In this document: piece after piece, positions 24,968-33,758 of the stretch
Layout: every line of letters starts with the position of its first letter
Numbering within the stretch: the first letter of the stretch is position 1
DNA from: Arthrobacter saudimassiliensis
GTDB taxonomy: Bacteria; Actinomycetota; Actinomycetes; Actinomycetales; Micrococcaceae
NCBI GenBank assembly: GCA_900016675.1
Contig: LN483071.1
Location: 620,001 to 684,000, forward strand
Direction: 5' to 3'
DNA: 64,000 nt
Notes under the pieces: model-generated
Databases searched by the model: none
Seen by the model: only the letters and a program-made list of their open reading frames with translations
What the model was told of the DNA's origin: nothing
Position numbers and translations under genes: made by a program

Positions 24968-26389
24968 ATGGCCTCTTCCCGGCCGGCCCGGCCGCAGGCA
25001 CCGCCCGCCGAGAAGCGGCGGATCATTCCCCCGGTCTTTACCTGGCTTCGGACCCTCGTGGAGGACCTCTTCGGCCGTTCTCCCGCGCGTCTGGCGCTGA
25101 CCGTGTTCGCGCTGGTCATCGTGCTGTTCACCGCCCTGCTGGCGCTGCCCATCTCCTCCGCCACCGGCTATGCGACCCCGCTGCACGACGCCCTGTTCAC
25201 CGCGGTCTCCGCCGTCTGCGTCACCGGCCTGACCGTGGTGTCCACGGCCACGCACTGGTCCGCCTTCGGGCAGGTCATGATCCTGGTGGCCATCCAGGTC
25301 GGCGGCCTGGGCATCCTGACCCTCGCGTCCCTGCTGGCCCTGGCCGTCAACCGGCGGCTCGGCGTGCGCGGGAAGCTGATCGCCCAGGAGGGCATGAACA
25401 CCGGCCGGCTGGGCGAGGTCGGCTTCCTGCTGCGGATCGTGGTGCTGACGACGGTCAGCATCGAAGCGGTGCTGGCGCTGGTCCTCGCGCCGCGGTTCAT
25501 GATGCTGGGCGAGTCGCCCGGGCAGGCGATCTGGCATGCGGTGTTCTATGCCGTCTCGGCGTTCAACAATGCCGGGTTCACGCCGCATTCGGACGGTTTG
25601 GTGCCCTATGAAGAGGACATCTGGATCCTCGCCCCGCTGATGATCGGCGTGTTCGCCGGCAGCCTGGGCTTTCCCGTGATCATGGTGCTGCTGCAGACCA
25701 GGCTGCGTCCGGGCCGGTGGAACCTCCATACCAAGCTCACCCTGCTGGTCTCCGGCATCCTGCTCATCGGCGGCACCGTCCTCTGGGGCCTGCTGGAGTG
25801 GGCCAACAGCCGGACCATCGGCGAGCTGGACGTCGGCGAGAAGCTGCTGCATTCGGTGTTCGCCTCGGTGATGACCCGGTCCGGCGGGTTCAACCTGGTC
25901 GACATGGCGGACCTGACCCCCGGCACGCTGCTGATCACCGACATGCTCATGTTCGCCGGCGGCGGCTCGGCGTCGACCGCCGGCGGAATCAAGGTCACCA
26001 CGGTGGCCGTGATCTTCCTGGCGATCGTCGCCGAGGCACGCGGCAACTCCGACGTCCGGGCCTTCTCCCGGACCATTCCCTACGGCGCCATGCGGGTGGC
26101 GATCTCCGTCGTCGTCCTGGGCGCCACCCTGGTGGCGGTGTCCACGCTGGCCCTGCTGGTGATCACGGGCGAAACGCTGCAGCCGGTACTGTTCGAAGTG
26201 ATCTCGGCCTTCGCGACGGTGGGGCTGAGCATCGGCCTGAGCCCCACCCTGCCGCCGGAAGGCAAATACGTCCTCTCCGCGCTGATGTTCGCCGGCCGGG
26301 TGGGAACCATCACCCTGGCCGCCGCCCTGGCGGTGCGCCAGAGCAACACCCTGTACCACTTCCCGGAAGAGAGGCCCATCATTGGCTGA
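24968..26389 (+). CDS. TrkH/KtrB family potassium transporter, membrane subunit
   Basis: Ion-conducting subunit of a Trk/Ktr potassium uptake system; 473 residues from the ATG used here. The four pore loops with their filter glycines are visible in order: S-A-V-C-V-T-G-L, S-A-F-N-N-A-G-F, S-V-M-T-R-S-G-G-F and S-A-F-A-T-V-G-L. The short N-terminal tail and single-domain length resemble KtrB more than E. coli TrkH. A TTG at 24932 would add 12 residues and cannot be excluded. The stop overlaps the start of the regulatory subunit gene by 8 bases, so the two are translated together. Confidence 0.92.
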   Translation: MASSRPARPQAPPAEKRRIIPPVFTWLRTLVEDLFGRSPARLALTVFALVIVLFTALLALPISSATGYATPLHDALFTAVSAVCVTGLTVVSTATHWSAFGQVMILVAIQVGGLGILTLASLLALAVNRRLGVRGKLIAQEGMNTGRLGEVGFLLRIVVLTTVSIEAVLALVLAPRFMMLGESPGQAIWHAVFYAVSAFNNAGFTPHSDGLVPYEEDIWILAPLMIGVFAGSLGFPVIMVLLQTRLRPGRWNLHTKLTLLVSGILLIGGTVLWGLLEWANSRTIGELDVGEKLLHSVFASVMTRSGGFNLVDMADLTPGTLLITDMLMFAGGGSASTAGGIKVTTVAVIFLAIVAEARGNSDVRAFSRTIPYGAMRVAISVVVLGATLVAVSTLALLVITGETLQPVLFEVISAFATVGLSIGLSPTLPPEGKYVLSALMFAGRVGTITLAAALAVRQSNTLYHFPEERPIIG

Positions 26390-27050
26390 ACGTCCCCCGC
26401 ACAACGCCCCCGTCCTGGTGATCGGGCTGGGCCGCTTCGGCATGGCAACGGCGGAGCAGCTCGTGCGCCAGGGCCGCGAGGTGCTGGCGATCGAGCGTGA
26501 TCCCTCGCTCGTGCAGAAGGCCTCCACCCTGCTGACCCACGTCGTGCAGGCCGACGCCACCAACATCGAGGCGCTGAAGCAGCTGGGCGCGCAGGATTTC
26601 AGTTCCGCCGTCGTCGGCGTCGGCACCTCGATCGAGTCCAGCGTGCTGATCACGGTGAACCTGGTGGACCTGGGCATTGAGCACCTGTGGGTCAAGGCCA
26701 TCACGCCGGCGCACGGCAAGATCCTGGCCCGGATCGGCGCCAACCACATCATCTACCCCGAGGCCGACGCCGGACGCCGCGCCGCCCACCTGGTGGCCGG
26801 ACGCATGCTGGACTTCATCGAGTTCGACGACGACTTCGCGATCGTGAAGATGTACCCGCCCAAGGAAACCCAGGGCTTCACCCTGCGCGAGTCCAACGTC
26901 CGCTCCAAGTACGGGGTCACAATCGTGGGCGTGAAGTCCCCGGGCGAGGACTTCACCTACGCTCAGGCGGACACCAAGGTCTCCGGGCGGGACCTGCTGA
27001 TCGTGGCCGGCCACGCAGATCTGCTGGAGCGGTTCGCCGCCCGTCCCTGA
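26382..27050 (+). CDS. TrkA/KtrA family potassium channel regulatory protein
   Basis: Cytoplasmic gating subunit of 222 residues that forms a ring under the TrkH-like pore. It has an RCK-N Rossmann domain (V-I-G-L-G-R-F-G near residue 13, the acidic ribose-binding E-R-D near 38, and Q-A-D-A-T-N near 57) and a C-terminal TrkA-C domain (about 140-220), the single-unit layout of KtrA. TTG start inside the 3' end of the upstream gene, with GGAAGAG as ribosome binding site. ATP/ADP or cyclic di-AMP binding would be expected for the family but is not shown here. Confidence 0.92.
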   Translation: MAERPPHNAPVLVIGLGRFGMATAEQLVRQGREVLAIERDPSLVQKASTLLTHVVQADATNIEALKQLGAQDFSSAVVGVGTSIESSVLITVNLVDLGIEHLWVKAITPAHGKILARIGANHIIYPEADAGRRAAHLVAGRMLDFIEFDDDFAIVKMYPPKETQGFTLRESNVRSKYGVTIVGVKSPGEDFTYAQADTKVSGRDLLIVAGHADLLERFAARP

Positions 27051-27094
27051 CCGGAGCCGCCCAGGACCAGAGTCGGCGCCGGCCCGGGGTGGCG

Positions 27095-27943
27095 CTAGCC
27101 CTCTCGCAGTTCGGCGCTGATCTGCGCTGCGCGCGCGGCGGCCGCCGCCGCGCCGTCTGCCACGATCACGGGCAGCCCGCGCCGATCGAATTCGGCGATG
27201 GCCGCTTCGGTGGTGCCGTTCGGGCTGGTGACGGCGCGGCGAAGGGCCGCGGCGTCGGCATCGGGTTCGGCAAGCATGGCGCCGGCACCGGCGACGGTTT
27301 CGCGGGCGAGCAGCGCGGACAGCTGCGGGTCCAGGCCCAGGCGCTCACCGGCGGCGGCCATGGCCTCGGCAAGGTAGAACGCGTAGGCGGGCCCTGATCC
27401 GCTGACCGCGGACAGCGCATCGACCTGTTCCTCGGGCACCTGGACAACGGTTCCGGCGGATGCCAGCAGCCGTTCCGCCTCGTCCAGGGCCGCCTGGCTG
27501 CAGGAGGTTCCGGGCGACAGGGAAACCACGCCCCGGCCCAGCTTGGAGGGCGTGTTGGGCATGCAGCGGATCACCGGCTGGCCTTCCGGCAGGGCCGCTT
27601 CGAGCATCTGCACCGTGACGGCGGCAGCCACGCTGATCACCAGGGCGCCGGGCTTCAGCGCGGAGCCGATCTCCTCGAGCATGGCCTTCACGCCCACGGG
27701 CTTCACTCCGACGATGACGACGTCGGCCGCGGCGGCCGCCGTCCGGTTGGCGTCCTCCTGCTCGGACCCGGCCAGGCCCTGCACGCCGTGCCGGCTGCGC
27801 AGCTCGGCGGCCCGCTCCGCCCGCCGCACGGTGGCGGTGATCCGGTCCTTCGGATGTCCGCCGGCGAGCATGCCGGCCAGGATCGCTTCGTTCATGGAGC
27901 CGCAGCCAAGGAAAGCCACGTGGGGAATGTTCTCGCTAGCCAT
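27095..27943 (-). CDS. proC: Pyrroline-5-carboxylate reductase
   Basis: Final step of proline synthesis, NAD(P)H-dependent reduction of 1-pyrroline-5-carboxylate. The 282-residue protein has the N-terminal dinucleotide motif F-L-G-C-G-S-M-N-E-A-I, V-G-V-K-P near residue 78, M-P-N-T-P near 126, and the C-terminal signature around V-S-G-S-G-P-A-Y and S-P-N-G-T-T-E-A. Convergent with the trkA-like gene. The ArsR-type gene and the helix-turn-helix genes nearby make up a neighbourhood that is common in actinomycetes. Confidence 0.95.
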   Translation of the reverse strand: MASENIPHVAFLGCGSMNEAILAGMLAGGHPKDRITATVRRAERAAELRSRHGVQGLAGSEQEDANRTAAAAADVVIVGVKPVGVKAMLEEIGSALKPGALVISVAAAVTVQMLEAALPEGQPVIRCMPNTPSKLGRGVVSLSPGTSCSQAALDEAERLLASAGTVVQVPEEQVDALSAVSGSGPAYAFYLAEAMAAAGERLGLDPQLSALLARETVAGAGAMLAEPDADAAALRRAVTSPNGTTEAAIAEFDRRGLPVIVADGAAAAAARAAQISAELREG

Positions 27944-28058
27944 GGTCCCGATTCTGCCACGGGCGGCGGCACCGGCCGTTCCCGGGAAGTGCCCGGCGGC
28001 CGCCCAGCCGCTGCACAGGTTGCGGACCTACAGTCTTAACTGCCTCTTGGAGGTGCGA

Positions 28059-28148
28059 GTGACGAAGGGCTCCGGCTCTTCGGGTGCCGGCGATCCGCGG
28101 ATGTTTTCCCCCAACCGTCCGCAGGAATCGCCGGCACTTTGCGTTTAA
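28059..28148 (+). CDS. Possible small protein of 29 residues
   Basis: A GTG codon preceded by TTGGAGGTGCGA, one of the best ribosome binding sites in the window with 5-base spacing, opens a 29-codon frame that reads M-T-K-G-S-G-S-S-G-A-G-D-P-R-M-F-S and ends in A-L-C-V and TAA. It fills the gap between the divergent proC gene and the end of the TIM-barrel gene. The peptide is Ser/Gly/Pro-rich with a charged start and a C-terminal cysteine. I do not recognise a family. It could be a real short gene or a chance open frame. Confidence 0.4.
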   Translation: MTKGSGSSGAGDPRMFSPNRPQESPALCV

Positions 28149-28174
28149 CCGTCGAGTGAGCCGAGTGCGTCGAG

Positions 28175-28993
28175 TCAGTCGTCGAGCTGGCCCAGATGAC
28201 GCCGGGTGAACTCCAGGGTCCTGCCCAGCAGGTCCTCCCGCTCGCCGGCGCCCTTCGCCCGCCGGGTGCTGACTTCGATGCTGACGACGCCGGTGAACTT
28301 CCGTTCGGCCAGGTAGCGCAGCGCCTCGGCGCAGCGCTGCGTGCCTTCTCCGGGCAGCAGGTGCTCATCGCGGCCGTTGGGGGTGCCGTCGGTCAGGTGG
28401 ACGTGGGTGAGGCGGTCTCCGAGCCGGCGGATCTCCTCATAGGAGTCCATTCCGGCGATGGCGGCGTGGGAGAAGTCCCAGGTGACGTGCTCATAGGGTT
28501 CGGGCACCGGGTTCCAGTGCGGCAGGTAGGCCTTCGCCTCACGGCCGCGCACGCGCCACGGGTACATGTTCTCGACGGCGATGATCACGCCGTACTCCTC
28601 CGCGACCCGGCGCACGCCTTCGGCGAAGTTCTCCGCATAGCCGGTCTGCCAGCGGAAGGGCGGGTGCACGATCACGGCGTGCGCCCCGACCTCGGCCGCC
28701 ATGGCTGCCGACAGCTCCACCTTCGTCCAGGCCTTGCCCCAGACCTGTTGGGTGACCAGGAGCGTAGGGGCGTGGATGGCAAGGATCGGCTGCTCGTACT
28801 TCTCGCTCAGGTGCTTGAGCTCATCCGGGTTCCGGCTGATCTGGCTGCCGGTGACCATGACCTCCACCCCGTCATAGCCCAGGTCGTGGGCCACGGCGAA
28901 CGTGTCGTACACGCTCAGCGGATAGACGGAGGCGCTGGAAAGCACCACCGGAATGTCAGGCAGGGGCCTGGGGCTGCTGGAGGACTCGGGCAT
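28175..28993 (-). CDS. Sugar phosphate isomerase/epimerase-like TIM-barrel protein
   Basis: A 272-residue protein of the xylose isomerase-like TIM barrel superfamily (AP_endonuc_2 fold). Metal-ligand positions typical of the fold are visible: E in D-G-V-E-V-M near residue 45, H in A-I-H-A-P near 73, H in V-I-H-P-P near 110, E in A-V-E-N-M-Y-P near 142, D in T-W-D-F-S-H near 170, H in H-V-H-L-T-D near 197, and E in S-I-E-V-S near 240. The substrate is unknown. The gene lies between proC and topA with no obvious partner. Confidence 0.85.
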   Translation of the reverse strand: MPESSSSPRPLPDIPVVLSSASVYPLSVYDTFAVAHDLGYDGVEVMVTGSQISRNPDELKHLSEKYEQPILAIHAPTLLVTQQVWGKAWTKVELSAAMAAEVGAHAVIVHPPFRWQTGYAENFAEGVRRVAEEYGVIIAVENMYPWRVRGREAKAYLPHWNPVPEPYEHVTWDFSHAAIAGMDSYEEIRRLGDRLTHVHLTDGTPNGRDEHLLPGEGTQRCAEALRYLAERKFTGVVSIEVSTRRAKGAGEREDLLGRTLEFTRRHLGQLDD

Positions 28994-29104
28994 TCAGCTG
29001 CGCTTTCGCTAGGGAACCTGGCTCGTCTCCATTATGTCCCCGGCGGTGCAGCCCGCCGTCCGCCCGCCGGGGCGTTCACCCGGGCGGACGGCCGGCGGCG
29101 GCGG

Positions 29105-31828
29105 CTACTTCCGTGCCGCGGCCCGCTTGCGGACCGGTTTCTTCGCGGGACCCTTGGCGCGCTTTTCCGCCAGCAGCTCAATGGCCTGCTCGCGGGTCAG
29201 CTCCTCGATGCTGGTGGCCCGGGGAACGGTGATGTTGGTGACGCCGTCGGTGATGTACGGGCCGAAACGGCCTTCCTTCACCACGATCGGCTTCTCCGAG
29301 ACCGGGTCGGGCCCGAACTCGGCCAGCGGCTCGACGGCTGCGCGGGCGCCGCGCTGCTTGGGCTGGGAGTAGATCTCCAGGGCCTGCTCGAGGGTGATCG
29401 TGAAGATCTCCTCCTCGGAGCCGATGGAGCGGGAATCGGTGCCCTTCTTCAGATACGGGCCGAACCGCCCGTTCTGCACCGTGATCTCGTTGCCCTCGGC
29501 GTCGGTGCCCAGCACGCGCGGCAGGCTCATCAGGGCCAGCGCCTGCTCGAGGGTGACGGTGTCCACGCTCATCGACTTGAACAGGGACCCGGTGCGCGGG
29601 CGCACCTTCACGGGCTTCTTCGGCGGCTTGGGCTTGCCGTTCTTGTAGTACTCCACCGGCTGGGCGGCGAGCTCCTCCTCGGTCGGTTCCGGGATGATCT
29701 CGGTGACGTAGGGACCGTACCGTCCGTTGCGCGCCACGATGGTGCGCCCGGTGTCGGGATCGGTGCCCAGCACCCGCTCCTCGGGCCCGGCGCTGTTCAT
29801 CAGCTCCACGGCCTTCTCGGCGGTCAGCTCGTCGGGGGCCAGGTCCTCGGGCACGTTGGCGCGCTCCGGCTCGGCGCCCTCCGGGGCGTCGGCCGGCAGG
29901 ACGCGTTCCAGGTACGGGCCGAACTTGCCCACCCGCAGCACGATGCCGTCGGCGATCTCGATGGAATTGATGGCCCGCGCGTCGATTTCACCGAGGTCGT
30001 TGACGATGGTGTGCAGCCCGGTTTCCTGCCGGTCCCCGTAGTAGAAGCGGTCCAGCCACTCCACGCGGCCGGCTTCGCCGCGGGCGATCCGGTCCAGGTC
30101 CTCTTCGAGCTCGGCGGTGAAGTCGTAGTCGACGTAATCGGTGAAGTGCTCCTCGAGCAGCCGCACCACCGAGAACGCGATCCAGCTCGGGACCAGGGCC
30201 TGGCCGCGGCTGGTGACGTACCCGCGGTCCATGATCGTGGAGATCGTGGCGGCGTAGGTGGAGGGGCGTCCGATGCCCAGCTCCTCCAGGGTCTTGACCA
30301 GGGAGGCTTCCGTGTAGCGGGGCGGCGGGGAGGTTTCGTGGCCGGCGGGGGTGATGTCCCGGGCCGCCAGCGGGTCTTCCGCCTTGAGCACCGGCAGCCG
30401 CGCGCCGTCGCCGGACTCGCCGTCGTCGTCGCCGCGGACCGCATCGCGGCCCTCCTCGTACGCGGCCATGAAGCCGCGGAAGGTGATCACGGTGCCGGAG
30501 GCGGTGAACTCGGCGTCGCGCCCGTCGGAGGACACCGCGCCGAGGCGCACGGACGCCGTCGAGCCCTTCGCGTCGGCCATCTGCGAGGCCACGGTGCGCT
30601 TCCAGATCAGCTCGTACAGCTTGAACTCGTCGCCGCGCAGCGCGGAGGCGACCTGCGCCGGGGTGCGGAAGGAGTCACCGGCGGGCCGGATGGCCTCGTG
30701 CGCCTCCTGCGCGTTCTTCGACTTGCCCTTGTAGATGCGCTTGGCGTCCGGCACGTACTCCGGTCCGTACAGCTCCGACGCCTGCCGGCGGGCGGCGTTG
30801 ATCGCCTGGTCCGACAGTGCCGGGGAGTCGGTACGCATATAGGTGATGTAGCCGTTTTCGTACAGCCGCTGCGCCACCTGCATGGTCACCCGCGAGGAGA
30901 AGCGCAGCTTGCGGCCAGCCTCCTGCTGCAGGGTGGAGGTGGTGAACGGGGCGGCCGGACGGCGGGTGTAGGGCTTGGTGTCCACCGAGCGGACGGTGAA
31001 CGCGGCAGCCTCCAGCGACGCGGCGAGGCTGACGGCGGCCGCCTCGTCCAGGTGCGCGACGTCGGCGCTCTTGAGCTGCCCACGGTCGGTGAAGTCCTTG
31101 CCGGTGGCGATGCGCCGGCCGTCCAGGCTGACCAGCTTGGCCTTGAAGGACTCGTCCTGGGCGGTGGCGAAGGTGCCCAGCAGGTCCCAGTAGGAGGCGG
31201 AGCGGAACGCCATGCGCTCCCGCTCCCGCTCCACGACCAGGCGGGTGGCCACCGACTGCACGCGCCCGGCGGACAGGCCGCGGGCCACCTTGCGCCAGAG
31301 CACCGGAGAAATCTCATAGCCGTAGAGGCGGTCCAGGATGCGGCGGGTTTCCTGCGCGTCCACCATGGCGACGTCGACGTCCCGCATTTCCTGCAGGGCG
31401 CGCTGGATCGCTTCCCGGGTGATTTCCGGGAAGGTCAGGCGGTGCACCGGGACTTTGGGCTTGAGCACCTGCAGCAGGTGCCACGCGATGGCTTCGCCTT
31501 CGCGGTCCCCATCGGTTGCGAGGTAGAGCTCGTCGGCGTCCTTGAGCGCCGCCTTGAGCTCGGCGACCTTCTTCTTCTTGTCCGTGGACACTACGTAGTA
31601 CGGCTCGAAGCCGTTCTCCAGGTCGACGGCGAACTTGCCGAGCGAGGACTTCTTCAGCTCGGCAGGCAGGTCCGAGGGCTGGGGCAGGTCCCGGATGTGG
31701 CCCATCGAGGCGGTCACCTCGAAGTCCTCTCCGAGATAACCGGCAATGGTCTTGCCCTTGGCGGGGGACTCGACGATGACGAGCTTTTTCTTCTTGCCGG
31801 TGTTCTTGTCCGATGCCTTAACTGGCAC
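29105..31828 (-). CDS. topA: DNA topoisomerase I
   Basis: Type IA topoisomerase that relaxes negative supercoils. The 907-residue protein has the Toprim catalytic Glu20 in L-V-I-V-E-S-P-A-K-G-K and the acidic D106-x-D108 in A-T-D-G-D-R-E-G-E. The active-site tyrosine is Y330 in I-T-Y-M-R-T-D-S. The C-terminal region has several G-R-F-G-P-Y repeats and a Lys/Arg-rich tail instead of zinc fingers, as in other actinobacterial enzymes. GTG at 31828 is chosen because AGGAGAG precedes it and the product starts at the family N-terminus; longer readings begin in non-conserved sequence. Confidence 0.96.
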   Translation of the reverse strand: MPVKASDKNTGKKKKLVIVESPAKGKTIAGYLGEDFEVTASMGHIRDLPQPSDLPAELKKSSLGKFAVDLENGFEPYYVVSTDKKKKVAELKAALKDADELYLATDGDREGEAIAWHLLQVLKPKVPVHRLTFPEITREAIQRALQEMRDVDVAMVDAQETRRILDRLYGYEISPVLWRKVARGLSAGRVQSVATRLVVERERERMAFRSASYWDLLGTFATAQDESFKAKLVSLDGRRIATGKDFTDRGQLKSADVAHLDEAAAVSLAASLEAAAFTVRSVDTKPYTRRPAAPFTTSTLQQEAGRKLRFSSRVTMQVAQRLYENGYITYMRTDSPALSDQAINAARRQASELYGPEYVPDAKRIYKGKSKNAQEAHEAIRPAGDSFRTPAQVASALRGDEFKLYELIWKRTVASQMADAKGSTASVRLGAVSSDGRDAEFTASGTVITFRGFMAAYEEGRDAVRGDDDGESGDGARLPVLKAEDPLAARDITPAGHETSPPPRYTEASLVKTLEELGIGRPSTYAATISTIMDRGYVTSRGQALVPSWIAFSVVRLLEEHFTDYVDYDFTAELEEDLDRIARGEAGRVEWLDRFYYGDRQETGLHTIVNDLGEIDARAINSIEIADGIVLRVGKFGPYLERVLPADAPEGAEPERANVPEDLAPDELTAEKAVELMNSAGPEERVLGTDPDTGRTIVARNGRYGPYVTEIIPEPTEEELAAQPVEYYKNGKPKPPKKPVKVRPRTGSLFKSMSVDTVTLEQALALMSLPRVLGTDAEGNEITVQNGRFGPYLKKGTDSRSIGSEEEIFTITLEQALEIYSQPKQRGARAAVEPLAEFGPDPVSEKPIVVKEGRFGPYITDGVTNITVPRATSIEELTREQAIELLAEKRAKGPAKKPVRKRAAARK

Positions 31829-31939
31829 GTCTCTCCTACGTAGCGGAAGTGCTGATGGTTTGGATGATGGTCTTGCCGCGGGCCGCAGCGCCCGGCGCCG
31901 GTTCATCCACAGACAGTATGGGGGTTGCCCCAGCACTAG

Positions 31940-31965
31940 GGTAACTGGTCGGCGGAACAGTTACC
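31940..31965. promoter_or_regulatory. 8-bp inverted repeat upstream of topA
   Basis: GGTAACTG-N10-CAGTTACC in the 147-base gap between topA and the methyltransferase gene. It could be a weak terminator for the latter or an operator near the topA promoter. A possible topA -10 (TACTGT, minus strand) lies about 25 bases further on. Confidence 0.4.
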
Positions 31966-31975
31966 GACGTGCGGG

Positions 31976-33712
31976 TTAATTACCTGCGGAGGGCTGCTCC
32001 GGCCGCTGCCGGGCCTCCAGCGGCACCAGGAACCCGTCAAGCAGCAGGTTCCGGACCTCGGCCTCCAGCCCGGACGCGAACTCGGCGTCGCCGTCGCGGC
32101 CCAGCAGTGCGGCCAGCGCGCCGATGATCTGGCCGGCGGTGAGGTCCCCGTCGGAAGCCGAGACGAAGCCGGCCAGCTCGGTGCTCATCAGGTTGGTGCG
32201 ACGGAATCCGGCACCCTGGCGCAGCAGGATCACGCCCGGGTGCTCGGCGCCGGGCCGCTGGTGGCGTTCCTCGGTCACGTCGTCCGCAACCACCAGCCGC
32301 TCCCGGAGCAGGGAGGCCCGCGGGGCGGCCCAGTCGAAGCGCTCGACGGCGGCGCCCAGGTGCGGCCCGATCGGCTGTTCCAGGGGGTGGGGAATCTCCT
32401 CGAAGCGCAGCAGCGGTTCGCTGCCGGTGCGCCGGCGCAGCCAGATCGAGCCGAAGCCGACCGCCTCCGTGTTACGGGATGCGAAGTCGCGCAGGTAGGC
32501 CTCGTAGGCGGCGGTGTAGAGCTGCCGGTCCCGGTTTTCGGCGGCGTCCCGGAGCCACATTTCGGCGTACTCGGCGGGGCTGAGCTGCTCGCGCTGGATC
32601 ACCCAGGCGTCCAGTTCCTCCGGCACCCAGGAGCGGATCCGCCGTTCCCAGCCGGTGGCGGTGGCCGCGTCGGTAGCCGGGGTGGCGTCCGTATCCGGGG
32701 TGGTGCCCGGGACGCCCTGCGGGGCCTGGATTTCCCAGTTGCCCAGCATCTGGGCCGTGCCGCCGGGGGCCAGCACGTCGCCGAGGCCGCGAATCAGGGA
32801 GGAGACAATGTCGTCTCCCGGCAGCCCGCCGTCGCGGTAGGTGAAGCGGTCCGGCTCGTCCGCTCCGGTGCGCGGGGTGATGACGAACGGCGGGTTGGAG
32901 ACCACCAGGTCGAACCGTTCCCCGGCCACCGGTTCCAGCAGGGACCCCAGCCGCAGCGACACCCGGTCCTCGAGCCGCAGCGGGTCCAGGCCCAGGGCCG
33001 GGGCGTTCAGCAGCAGGTTGAAGCGGGTGAAGCCGAGGGCGCGGTCGGAGATGTCGGTGGCGGTCACGTGGCGGGCATGGCCGAGCAGGTGGAAGGCCTG
33101 GATGCCGCAGCCGGTGCCCAGGTCGAGCGCCCGGTCCACCGGCCGGCGCACCGTCAGCTGCGCCAGGCTCAGCGACGCCTGCCCGATTCCCAGGACGTGG
33201 TCGCGGCGCAGCACGCCGGGGCGCTGATGGGCACCCAGGTCGCTGGCCACCCAGAGCGAGGCGGCCGGGGTGTCCCCTTCGCCGCCGATGCCGTACGGCC
33301 GCAGGTCGACGGCGGCGCGCAGGGCACCGTCCCCGCCTGCAGCATCCGGGACAGGGCGGGAGTCACTGGGCCCGGTGGTCGCCGGTTCCACGAGGCCCAG
33401 GCGGAGGAGCCCGGCAACGCCGGTGCGCGGGAACGCACGGGCGAGGTCCGCTGCGGACAGGTCGGTTCCGATGAGCCACAGGGCGACGGCGGCGGCCACC
33501 GGGCGCGGCTGTGCGGCCGCGGCTTCCTCCCGGCAGGCGAGGATGGCCGGCACGAGCTGTTCACGTCCCAGCGCATCGGCTGCCTCTTCGCCGAGGAAGG
33601 CGGCCACGCCGTCGACGGTGTAGTCCATAGCCGTCAGGTCGGCCGCCAATTGGGCCAGCAGGGCGGGGTCGTCACTGTGCGGGGCATCCGGAATCCGGGC
33701 GAAGCTGTTCAC
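31976..33712 (-). CDS. Class I SAM-dependent methyltransferase with an N-terminal DUF7059-type domain
   Basis: A 578-residue protein. Residues 1-150 form an Ala/Leu-rich helical domain. The SAM fold (about 180-330) has D-L-G-T-G-C-G-I-Q near 195 and S-N-P-P-F-V near 270. The N-P-P-F tetrapeptide is typical of methyltransferases acting on exocyclic or amide nitrogens, such as RlmG, RsmC or PrmC relatives. A Thr/Asp/Ala-rich insert (near 345-358) precedes a C-terminal winged-helix-like domain. The target, rRNA or protein, cannot be decided. TAGACT lies 6 bases before the GTG start. The gene is often found beside topA in related bacteria. Confidence 0.85.
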   Translation of the reverse strand: MNSFARIPDAPHSDDPALLAQLAADLTAMDYTVDGVAAFLGEEAADALGREQLVPAILACREEAAAAQPRPVAAAVALWLIGTDLSAADLARAFPRTGVAGLLRLGLVEPATTGPSDSRPVPDAAGGDGALRAAVDLRPYGIGGEGDTPAASLWVASDLGAHQRPGVLRRDHVLGIGQASLSLAQLTVRRPVDRALDLGTGCGIQAFHLLGHARHVTATDISDRALGFTRFNLLLNAPALGLDPLRLEDRVSLRLGSLLEPVAGERFDLVVSNPPFVITPRTGADEPDRFTYRDGGLPGDDIVSSLIRGLGDVLAPGGTAQMLGNWEIQAPQGVPGTTPDTDATPATDAATATGWERRIRSWVPEELDAWVIQREQLSPAEYAEMWLRDAAENRDRQLYTAAYEAYLRDFASRNTEAVGFGSIWLRRRTGSEPLLRFEEIPHPLEQPIGPHLGAAVERFDWAAPRASLLRERLVVADDVTEERHQRPGAEHPGVILLRQGAGFRRTNLMSTELAGFVSASDGDLTAGQIIGALAALLGRDGDAEFASGLEAEVRNLLLDGFLVPLEARQRPEQPSAGN

Positions 33713-33718
33713 CGCTTC

Positions 33719-33724
33719 AGTCTA
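33719..33724 (-). promoter_or_regulatory. Candidate -10 of the methyltransferase gene (leaderless)
   Basis: TAGACT on the minus strand, 6 bases before the GTG start. Same hexamer and spacing as menB and the HAD-IB gene. Confidence 0.5.
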
Positions 33725-33758
33725 TGGGCGGAGAAACCGCCCCGCGGGCCGCGGAGGT

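Noticed and set aside
28196-31843. Very long open frame on the plus strand (about 1,215 codons) opposite topA
   Set aside because: It mirrors topA codon by codon, is rich in Gly, Val, His and Arg from reversed GC-rich codons, and resembles no protein. Similar antisense frames lie opposite narG, gdhA, acs and resB.
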